The notes under the pieces were generated by a model. It saw only the letters and a program-made list of their open reading frames with translations. It was not told the DNA's origin and made no database searches. Source: Allacma fusca (Eukaryota; Arthropoda; Collembola; Symphypleona; Sminthuridae). Taken from it: a stretch of DNA of 64,000 bases. Both the position numbers and the translations under genes were made by a program. Shown in pieces: positions 12,001 through 24,000 of this stretch (the stretch's first letter is position 1; each line of letters starts with the position of its first letter). The stretch spans positions 9,920,001 to 9,984,000 of the forward strand of contig OX359249.1 in NCBI GenBank assembly GCA_947179485.1. The letters run 5' to 3'.

Positions 12001-15000
12001 TGTAGTAAGAAGAAACTGAGAGATGGGAAATATAAATAAAAGATGGGGATCCAATTCAAATCGTATTCTTTTTGATGGGCCTGAAAGCAACGGGAGAGTC
12101 TGTTTTCAGTTCTGCTCCTTTTCCCGGTAAGTTTTGTACAGGGGGGAGTTGTTGTAAGGGCGCGAGGTAAACGGGTTTCTTTGAGGTGAATGGATTCCTT
12201 TTTCTAGGGGGTCTGTGATAGTGGGAGTACATTGTATACAGGAGAGTAACAATAATGTGAATGCAGGCGCCTCACACTATTTTGAATATGTGAAATGTAA
12301 ATAGTCGAATTTTCAGGGGAGACATTAATTTTTGAATAGGTTCCTATGCAACGTAATATTAATTCTTGGATAGGTTCGTATGCTACGTAATGTTAATTTT
12401 TGGGTGGGTTCGTATACTATGTAATGTTAATTTTTGGGTGGGTTCGTATACTATGTAATGTTAATTTTTGGGTGGGTTCGTATACTATGTAATGTTAATT
12501 TTTGGGTGGGTTCGTATACTATGTAATGTTAATTTTTGGGTGGGTTCGTATACTGCGTAATGTTAATTTTTGGGTGGGTTCGTATGCTACTCAATGTTAA
12601 TTTTTGGTTAGGTTTGTGTACTAGTCAATGTTAATTTTTGGAAACTTTCCTACACTGCGCAATGTTAATTTTTGGTTTAGTTCGTATGCTACGCAATGTT
12701 AATTTTTGGTTTAGTTTGTATGCTACGCAATGTTAATTTTTGGATAGATTCGTATACAGCGTAATGTTAAATTTTGGAGAGGTTCCTATATAAGGGAAAA
12801 GCTGGAATTGTTGGCGTTGGACTCGGGCGCTTAGCTTCGTGGAAGAAAATAAACTAATAGATGAATATCTGAAAGTAAAATGATTAAATTGGAATAACAT
12901 TTTTAGTAAGTTTGCTGTGGAAGAGACGTATTTCCTGTCTCAGAGGGATTTGTTCCATTTCTGTGCTCACGCAAATAACTTGATTTAAAATTATTGTTGA
13001 GCATTAGCACTTGGAGTGTGCAGTGGGATTTGAATGGTCGGGAAAGAGGGAGGGAAAAAATTAAATAGGCTGTTATTGTGCTAGAAACCCGTGATTACTT
13101 TTCCTAATGCATTGCAAGACATTTCTTTTATTACATTTCCAAGCTCTTGGCTCCAGATAGGAGTTCAAAGCTTGGGATAGCAACAGCCGCACGAATAATA
13201 CCTTACAGCATTCCCTCATCTCAACACTTTCCCCGCTCCTCCATGTCTCCTCTTCAAACGAAAAAAAACAAGTCCAATTTCCACATGCTTATTATGCACC
13301 TTCAGAGATCCTATCTGTCTCAATATATTTCCTACGGTAACAAATTCATGTCTTCTTAAGACTTAATGTGCATTTGCATTCCTGTCCAAATATCTTCATT
13401 TAATATACACTGCTACCGTAGACGTGAATCCACAGTGTAACCTCACTTCGTGGAACTACGAAAATAATATTAAATTATTTTAGGATTCACAATTTTACGT
13501 TATAAATTTCATTTTTTAAGAGAATCATTTAACGGAAATTTTGAGGTTTTTTTACAGGTAAAATTTAAGTACATGAGAAAATTTTTATAACGGACATTTT
13601 TATGGGGGAAATTTTTTAAAAGGACATTTTTTTAAAGGGACATTTTTTTAAAGGGACATTTTTTTAAAAGGACAATTTTTTAAACGGACATTTTTTTAAA
13701 AGGACATTTATTTAAAGGGACATTTTTTTAAAGGGACATTTTTTTAAAGGGACATTTTTTTAAAGGGACATTTTTTTAAAGGGACATTTTTTTAAAGGGA
13801 CATTTTTTTAAAGGGACATTTTTTTAAAGGGGCATTTTTAAAGGGACATTTTTTAAGGGAAATTTTTAAAAGGAAATTTTTTAAAAGGACATTTTTTTAA
13901 AAGGACATTTTTTAAAAGGGACATTTTTTTAAAAGGACATTTTTTTAAAAGGACATTTTTTTAAACGGACATTTTTTTAAAAGGACATTTATTTAAAGGG
14001 ACATTTTTTTAAAGGGACATTTTTTTAAAGGGACATTTTTTAAAGGGACATTTTTTAAAGGGACATTTTTTAAGGGAAATTTTTGAAAGGACATTTTTTA
14101 AAAGGACATTTTTTTAAAAGGACATTTTTTAAAAGGGACATTTTTTTAAAAGGACATTTTTTTAAACGGACATTTTTTTAAAAGGACATTTATTTAAAGG
14201 GACATTTTTTTAAAGGGACATTTTTTTAAAGGGACATTTTTTAAAGGGACATTTTTTAAAGGGACATTTTTAAAGGGACATTTTTAAAATGACATTTTTT
14301 AAAGGGACATTTTTATGAAGGAAGAGGAATGTTTTTAAAGATTTTTTAAAACGTGCATTTTTAAGGGGGATATCTTCTATCGGCCATTTTAAAAAGGGAT
14401 ATCTTCTATCGGACATTCTTAGGGACATTTTTATCCGGGACATAATATCAGTGACATTTTATAACGGACTTGTTTAATTACGGAAATTTATATAAAAGAT
14501 TTTTTACAACAGGGGATATTCCATGAGATAATTTGAGACATCCATGAGACATTTTATTTTATCAATGATATTTTTTACGATGAATTTCTATCCTGGACAA
14601 TTTTATAAGGATTTTTTTATCAGGAACATAATTTACAGCTAATTATTATAACTTATTAGTACATTTTTATAAATGAATTTGTAATAACGGACATATTTTA
14701 TATAGGATATCAATTAAAGGACAATATTTACAGAACATTGTTTATTTGAGGCATTTTTTGTCAGGGACATTTACCAGGACATTTCTTGTCAGAGACATTG
14801 TTTACCAGGACATTTCTTGTCAGGGACATTATTTACAGGGCCAGTATTTTCAGTTACATTATTTACAGGGACAGTATTTTCAGGGACATTTTTTATTTGC
14901 GACATTTTTTAGAAATATTGCTTACAGTGACATTTTTATTTGGGACATGTTTATTTGGGACATTTATCAGGGACGTTTTTATTTGGGACATTTATCAGGG

Positions 15001-18000
15001 ACATGTTTATTTGGGACATTTTTATTTGGGACATTTATCAGGGACATTTATCAGGGACATTTATCAGGGACATTTATCAGGGACATTTATCAGGGACATG
15101 TTTATTTGGGACATTTATCAGGGACATTTATCAAGGACATTTATCAGGGACATTTATCAAGGACATTTATCAGGGACATTTATCAAGGGCATTTTTTGTC
15201 GGGGCATTTTGTATAACTGATACTTTTATCACGGACGTCTGTTCTAACAGACGTTATTCACAGGGTCAGTTTTTATAAAGAATGCTTTTAATTTATGCTT
15301 TTATCTGGAACATCTTTTATAACCAACATTATTTATACGGACATCTTTTATAACAGACACTTTGACGAGGAACAATGCTATTATTGACAAACCTACAACC
15401 AGTTTTCTTACAAGGGGTGTATTTTAAAAGTAATTTTATAACCAGCAAAAAACTATGCCTCGTAAAAAGCTTGGACTGTAGTAGTACATTATAAGTGGGA
15501 CATAACTTTAGGAATAAAGTTGCCTGGAGGAGGTAGTATTGCTGTTGAATGTAAATACAAGTGAGTTTGGTTTTCTTTAAAAGTTTTGCCGAAGGATATT
15601 TTGTTGGATGATTTGTTGGAAACAGATGCAGCACTTCCTCGAAACGCTCCCCATAAACCCACGTCCCGAACCTCAGAGCTCTGGAGTGTTTTCCAAGAGT
15701 ATTTCTAATGTGAAAACCAATTTCCCCGTGGAAATGTACGCCAGTCCCCACTCCGAGTCTCAGGAATGATAAGCACATCTCTCTAATCCCTCACAACTTT
15801 TATTCTTATTCACCTCCACTTAAATATTGAATTCCATTAAAAATTCCCTCCATCCTTTTACGAGGGCCATAACACACAAACGTAATTCTATGCCATAAAA
15901 CTAAAAACGCTAATAGGACCCGTATGTGCGGGGCATTCAGAGCAGTACATTACAGTCAACTCTCGCTGTAAAGGGACCCCTTCCACATTTCCTCTTTCGC
16001 ATTTTTATCATTTCCGTTTATAATCCAAGTGTATCTTTCCACAAGTACATATATTTTTCTTACGGAAATTTTGGGACTTGTAGGGGTTCTTTTATAACCA
16101 GACTTGACTGTACAATTAGTAGGGAAAATACATGAAAGTGTAGCTCCAACTGTCACTGCGACTTCCTCATTGGCCAGGATCGGAACTGTGTGAAGCTCCA
16201 GTGAGTGAGAAAATAGATGCAAATAATAGAGAATTGTTCAAAGAAAAGAGTCCATGGGCGGCTTTTCCTCTCTAAATCACTTTATTTTAAGGGACAAGTA
16301 CAGTCCAAAGTAGCACTCAAGCGTACAGGTGCCACTAACACTTGACTCCCACTCCCAATATGGTCCATGTAGGAGGTACAATAATAAAAAAAATTATCCC
16401 ATATTTTGTATGCAAATTGCAAAATTTCTATCATTGACCGAGGTCAATGTTTCGGGTCACACGGATCAATTTTATGCAGCAATTTGGGATGTGAATTTGA
16501 CCGATGTGACCGTAAATATTGACCTTGGCTTTGAGACCATAGGTGTCAAAAATTTTAAGCAAATTGAAAATATGGAATTGACCGTAAATATTGACCTAGG
16601 TCAGTATTTTATTCATGGGTCACAAATTTTTAAAGGAAATTGAGGGTGTGAATATTACAAAATTGACCGGAACGTAAATATTGACCCAGGTTAATAAAAG
16701 AAAATTTAATAAAATCTGGGAGAGGCTTGACCGGAAAACTGATTTTGGGGGGTTTTTAAGTATTGGGGTTTTGGGGTATGTAAAGTTTATTTTTTGGGCT
16801 CGGGGGATGGAGATGTTTGGGAGACCTTGTGGAAAAGCATTGGAGATGGTCATGTGCTTCTCCTGTAAATCATTTACCTTCCAGCCCCATTGCCGTCACT
16901 ATGTGTCAATTTCGATATGAAATTATAGCATATGACCAACCATAAAATAAAATGTATGGTTTCAAGAATACCATTCCAGTTGATGCTCATGCATTCCAAT
17001 ACTGCTCTCAATCTCTAAATCTAATGTATTTATAAAATGGTCCCGTACCAAAAAGTCATTACGGGTGACAATTTCAAGGAACATCGGTCACTATCTAGTT
17101 TTTCATGGGATGTTCTTAACCCTTTGGAAAAAGGTCCGACAAATATTTACAGTCTACTCGAGCTGTAGTGGTCACTCTTGGGACAGCAGGTTGTAGGGAC
17201 AGTGCAATGTTAATTTTTCAACCAGTTCCTATACAGCGCAATGTTAATTTTTCATCCAACTCTTATACAGCGCAATGTTAATTTTTCATCCAATCTTATA
17301 CAGCGCAGTATTAAATTTTGAACCAACTCCTATACAGCGCAATGTTAATTTTTCATCCAACTCCTATGCAGCACAATGTTACTTTTTTATCCAACTCCTA
17401 TACAGCGCAATATTAAATTTTGAACCAATTCCTATACTGATCCATGTTAAATTTTGAACCAATTCCTATACTGATCTACGTTAATGTTTGAACCAACTCC
17501 TATACTGATGAACGTTAATTTTTGAACCAACTCCTATACAGCGCAATGTTAAATTTTGAACCAATTCCTATACTGATCAACGTTAATTTTTGAACCAACT
17601 CCTATGCAGCACAATGTTACTTTTTTATCCAACTCCTATACAGCGCAATTTTAAATTTTGAACCAATTCCTATACTGATCAATGTTAAATTTTGAACCAA
17701 TTCCTATACTGATCTACGTTAATGTTTGAACCAACTCCTATACTGATGAACGTTAATTTTTGAACCAACTCCTATACAGCGCAATGTTAAATTTGGAAGC
17801 AATTCCTATACTGATCAACGTTAATTTTTGAACCAACTCCTATACAGCGCAATGTTAAATTTTGAACCAATTCCTATACTGATGAGCGTTAATTTTTGAA
17901 CCAATTTCTATACTGAACAACGTTAATTTTGAACCGATTTCTATACTGAACAACGTTAATTTTGAACCGATTTCTATACTGAACAACGTTAATTTTGAAC

Positions 18001-21000
18001 CGATTTCTATACTGAACAACGTTAATTTTGAACCGATTTCTATACTGAACAACGTTAATTTTGAACCGATTTCTATACTGAACAACGTTAATTTTGAACC
18101 GATTTCTATACTGAACAACGTTAATTTTGTACCAACTCTTATATAGCGTAATGTTAATTTTTAGCCAAAATTGTATACTCAGAAGGTTAATTTTGAAACA
18201 GATTTCCCAATGTCATCTTTTGTTGATGAAGTCCTAGAGAAAACTTTTCTAGGCAAAACCTTATTTATTACAGAGTTCTGTCTGAATTTAAAAGGTGATT
18301 TGCCCTTCCTAAATTAGAATAAAGGAGCTCGAGTGTACCAGAAACTAAACAAGTATTCGCCTAAATATTTGTTAATATTACAAAAATCAACGTGGTAATA
18401 AATTACGTAAATTTGACTCCAGAATGACTCAGAGTAGAAAGATACATTATAGTTAGCTCCAGAAAGAAATGAGTTTTTCCCCTGTTGTTGCCTTCCCTAC
18501 AGAAGAAAACTTCTCTAGTGTCTTGCATAACAACTTTAAATAAATCCCCCTGTAAAAATAAATCTACAGGATGGCACAAATTCTTCCTCTCCGACCCCTC
18601 TACCCCCCATAAAATAATTTCTTATACAATCCCCCCTCTCTCCACTAAATTCCCATTAAAGCAAAATTACTTCAATGACCTAGGTCAATCATAATTTAAG
18701 GTCATAGTGGCAAACCTCCGAATTTTCCCCCTATTCCAAACGCCTGTAAAATATTTTCAGGGGCCCTGTTTGTGCACATCCATCTAATCATATTTACATC
18801 CCTACAAGAATAATCCTACACTCGTGTATATATTCCTATATCCGTACATATTAGATTTTTTCCAGCTATAAATTTCTATCTTGGAAAAGACGCTTGAGCT
18901 GATGCTCTTGTAAAATCAGCTGGGATTCGTTCCTTATCACTGGACTTGACAAATCCAATGATCGCCTTCCCCATTTGTCCCTGACGTGTCGTGTCGTCTT
19001 CGTCCTCCTCGTCGAGTTGTAAACCAAATTAAATCCAATTTTCGGCCAACTGTAGATACAGATATATTCAACTCTTAGTCTCACTATAACGGACCTCCTT
19101 GCAAAAATTTTTTTTTCAATTGACCATCCAATTTTTTTTTTTTTTTTGTGGGAAAAATTTAAGGGAAAAATGTGCACACTTTTCCCTTCAAAAGGGATTT
19201 ACAGTGGAGTCTCGTTATAACGACCCCCTTAATAAAGTGCCATTTTGAAGATGGATGTTATAAAGGGAGTGCACTCTAAGCCTATTTTAACTTGACGGAT
19301 CCCCCCATCCCAAGGCAGTGCTGTTGAAATTGAAGGAAAGGCTGTCAAATACGAAGTGAGCCTTTAAATGTGCCTTTTATGTTGCAGAGTCGTTATTGTG
19401 TAACCTAATTGACTACAGTTCTAATAATTGCACCTTTAATGTAGGGCTTTGATTCTCATTTCGTACTCGTGTATGTAGAGTTCATTATGGGATATATATA
19501 TTGTATAAGCTCACAAAAGAGATTTACGACTTGTAGACTTCAAATGATAATGACAAAGTAAGCCCGTATTTGAAGTTTGCCTTAAATGTTAAACTATCTC
19601 TCCGTCGCTATTACTCCGGCCGTCTCGCCCACTTATTAAAGTATTTGAGAGATGGGGAGAGAGAGAGAGAGAGAGCCAAAAAGTTTCCTCATGTTGCCCA
19701 TCACATCTTTGTGGAGTATCTCCAGTAGGACCAAATATTTAGATAATGTACCTTTATTATTTCACTCATTCCTCCTCTTGGCAGCTCACGTGTCACGTTA
19801 AAGAGTTTCAAGAGAGAAGTTTGCAAACAACACTTCCGCTCTCTCGTCGAAAACAGTCATATTCCAAGTTTCATTTCCCACAAAAGACCCGCATATGGTT
19901 CTAGCCCTTTGTGGAGTTATACAGTGACTCCGTAGAATTCGGAGTAGACTCTTAAAAGACTCACGTCTAGGAGGCATGCACTGTATAGGCCTATACAGCG
20001 TAATGTTAATTTTTGTAAAATTCCTATACAGCGTAATGTTAATTTTTGTAAAATTCCTATACAGCGTAATGTTAATTTTTGTAAAATTCCTATTCAGCGT
20101 AATGTTAATTTTTGTAAAATTCCTATACAGCGTAATGTTAATTTTTGTAAAATTCCTATTCAGCGTAATGTTAATTTTTGTAAAATTCCTATTCAGCGTA
20201 ATGTTAATTTTTGTAAAATTCCTATTCAGCGTAATGTTAATTTTTGTACATTTTCTATACAGCGTGTTAATTTTAGTAAAGTTCCTATTCAGCGTAATGT
20301 TAATTTCTGAACAAGTTCCTATTCAGCGTAATGTTAATTTCTGAACAAGTTCCTATTCAGTGTAATGTTAATTTCTGTACCAGTTCCTATGTGGGAGTTA
20401 CAGGGGGCTCAAGTATATTCCACCTCCTGTCTACCTTCTTCCCGTGTAGCTAATTCGAAAGTTTTTCCGAAGCTTTAAGGAAAGTCGATACAGTGTAAGA
20501 TTTCCCAGAGAATTGTAACATGAGTGGGGAGACGGAGCGGTATAGAAATACATGACAATTGTTTTCCTCTACTTGTAAATGATGTTGTTCCGAGGAATAT
20601 TCTAAGACTCTAAGATGAGCTCCTTCCTTAGGTGGGGCTTGTTCCGGAGTTCCAGGTTTCTTTATGTTAATTAAAATGAGAACGTGGGTGGTTGTGAAAA
20701 TCCAAATGACTCTTTTGTCATTTGCTCATCCCACATTCCGAAGATTCCCTATTTAATTAATATTTCCGAATTAGAGCATTTTCGGGTATTTGTGTACACT
20801 CCACACGCACAACACATAACAACAGTCCCTGAAATTGTCCCCTGATCAAAGGCACTTGAAGGATGGAGAAGAAATCATCTAAATTTGAATAAAAGCACCG
20901 GGGCCTAATGAAAAGGGGGAAAGTGAGACGAGGGATAAAAGCCACGGAGGATATGGAGAATGGTTTAATTTAACGAGGATTTTCTAAAAGGGACAAGAAA

Positions 21001-24000
21001 GGATACAAGACACGGGGGAGGTCCAAGAATAGAAAATGTTGTCTTAGTTAAAAGACCTCTGGGCAATCTCCTCGCTGTCCATATCACGGTGCGTCTCTCT
21101 CATCTCATGGATGACAGGTTGACTCGGAATATCTGCATTTTATCAAGATTAACGATCCTCCTTGTCCCGACGCAGCCCTACACGTGTAAATAAACCTTCA
21201 TAAAGCCTCACTCACAATCAGATACACACTTGTCCTATACTAACGCCTGAGCAAGGGAAGGAGAAGCAAAACGTACTTTCACTCCGTCTAATTACTTGCA
21301 CGTACAGTGTCCCAAAAAAACATTCTCCCTCGGATACTATCCTAATTACCAATATTTGTGATTCCCCCATTTGATAGAAAATTTTTTTAGAAATTTTATA
21401 AATTTTTTTTCATTGACCTACCTCAATATTTCTGGTCACAAGGGTCAAAAACGTGTTCCAACTCCGAAATTCTCAAATCCTTCAAAATCCTATTATTATG
21501 TCTTAGCGCCATTGTGACCCGCCCTGTGACCGTAAATATTGACCTAGGTCAATGAAACAAATTTTAGAAAATTCCTAAGAAAATTTGCTATAAAATGGGG
21601 GAAATAAAAATATTACTTTATATTGTGGAGGGAATTTAGGGGACATGTTATCTGGCAGGATATGTGGTTAGGTATTGAAGGAGGCCGGGTTTTTTTTATA
21701 TTTAAAAAAAAATTATGTGGGAAAAGTAATTGTTGGTTTGGATTTGTACTCACGGGCGGACGTTATATGGAGGGTCCACTGTGTGGATAAAATTTTGCGA
21801 CCGTGGAGGAGGAAAGTCGTCTGGAGGGAAGTATATAATTATTATAGTGAGGAAAGCCTGGGCCATCAACTCCCGGGGAGTGTTATTGGAACTTGAGATT
21901 TCCACATGACTCGAACAGAGAGAACATTCTGTCTCAAATAAGCATCCATTAAAATCCACGCTTTTCTAATCAATTACCCCATTCTCATTAAAGGTTTTCC
22001 CTGAAACGTTCCCAGCCATGCACGGCCGCAGGAGGGGAACAACTTTCCCTATAAACAGTAGGAGCAAGTCTCAGTTTTGTTTCTTTCGGATTGATCCATC
22101 CGCACGTATATAAAATCAAATCTTTAGCCTGATAGCCCTTCTGGCCCTACTCAATCCCACAATTGCTTCATAAATAAATAGTCGCATGCGAGGGTACTCT
22201 GGGAGATTGTCAGGAGCTCCGTATCCATTTCATTCCAGTGCTGGATCAGAATCAATCATTATTTCTTCCCGGAACGGTTCCTATCTCCACCCACGCATTT
22301 CATTTCATGTTTCCTCCTCATCTATGGTCTCTGCAGAAGCCCTACATTTTTAATCCCATTACTCATCCCCAGATTTGACCCGTAATTAATTTCTGCCCCC
22401 AACATTTTCCCTTTTTCTTCCAACAGTACAGGTGAAAAAACATAACCTTTCCATTATTCTTCCCTCAAACTATTCCTAACAAATATTTCCATCACCAAAT
22501 TATATTTTATAAGGGCAGTGAGGCCTCAGGGTTTTTCACATGTAGAAACTTAGCCCGGAGGCTTTTGTTTTTAACATTTATTTTCGACGCTATAAATAGC
22601 TATAATTTAGTTAGCAAATTTTATAGAATACTGTAATATGAAGCTAATATGAAATTTCCACCTTTTAAGCCTATATTTGGTACATACAGGCTAATTTTTA
22701 AAATCTAGCGTCCCAATGAAATTTTTACAGCAAGAAACCAGGGCTTCACAGGTTTTTGTAAAAATTTGAGTACCTCATAAATTACTCAATTAAAAAACCC
22801 TGGGGCCTCACAACTCCTTTAAAAATTGTTCCTCCAGGAATTCTTGAATTAAAAAACCCTGGGCCTCCCAACTCCTTTAAAAAATATTTGATTCCTCTAG
22901 AAATTTTAATTAAAAACCCTGGGCCTCCCAACTCCTTTGAAAAATATTTGATTCCTCTAAAAATTCTCAAGGTAAAAACCCTGGGCCTCCCAACTCCTTT
23001 TAAAAATATTTGGTTCCTCTAAAAATTGTCAAGGTAAAAACCTTGGGCCTCCCAACTGCTTTAAAAATATTTTGTACATGAAAAAAAAAATGTATTAAAA
23101 AACCCTTGCTTAAATATACCTCCTGAAAAATAATGGGTTCTTCCAGAAATTTATTTTGCAATTAAAAAACCCTGGGCCTCTATCTACCTCCTGAAAAATA
23201 ATGGGTTCCTTATGTAATTTCAAAATTAAAATCATTGGGCCTCACATTCCTTCAAAAAATTATAAAAACCGCATTACAACAGATTCCTTGAAAAATAATA
23301 AATTCCTCCATAAAATTTTGAATTAAAAAACCCTGGGCCTCACAGCTCGTTTGCAAATAATTCCTGTAGAAAAAATAATCCTGGGCCTCAAAACCCCTCC
23401 TGATAACATTGGCCTCAAATAGAAAGACTGGAGCCTCTGTGAAGCCATGATTGGGCAAGAGTAATCCAGAATAGTATCTCAACGGGGCCTTGGAGTGGTT
23501 TCATTAGAAGGAATTATGCATGAGATTTGAGCATGGTCTCCCGCAGTTGTTCCAATGACAAATGATCCGAGGGGAAATGTGACTGTGCGTTGACTTGTGA
23601 ATTGATATTTTTGATAGGCATGTTCCCCCGCATGTGGATTCTTTGAATGAGGAGGAAATTAATTGTTTTACTTGCTAATAATCAAATGGGAATTACAACA
23701 GTTTGGCTTGACTCCTGCGTGGCTTCAGATTGGGAGCTGTGGAAAATAAAGTCAACTCTTATTATAAATCACCCCTTAAAATTACATTCCCTTTGCCAAA
23801 AATTCTCCAAAACATTCCCCACATTTTGCCACAATGCTAAAATAATTTCCCTCAGAAGGGAATTCTACTCACAGGGGCAAAGTTTGTCCTCTTTTCCGCT
23901 TCTCCAGCCGCCAAAGACGAGTGATAAAGGAAAGGGTTGATCCAGTGAAGTTTCTGAGGACAAGAGAACGAGGAGTGGGAAATGACATAAGCCGTGAGGG

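Larger units (their letters stand above)
13433..15478. mobile_element. MITE-bounded double minisatellite, 2.0 kb
   Basis: Left CAGTGTAACCTCACTTCG; the right end read outward is TA-CAGTCCAAGCTTTTTACG. Inside are a 17-bp array (13600-14310), a transition zone with ATAACGGACAT-like motifs (14340-14740) and a 15-bp array (14745-15195). TIRs are degenerate, so the boundaries are tentative. Confidence 0.45.

Noticed and set aside
14746..15278. Three overlapping forward open frames of 112-156 codons
   Set aside because: All are readings of the 15-bp array in different frames; no coding signature.
17855..20344. Open frames of repeated 11-residue units (87 codons - and 122 codons +)
   Set aside because: 33-bp minisatellite units read in frame; no start context, no homologue, and units at other loci are 34 bp and out of frame.
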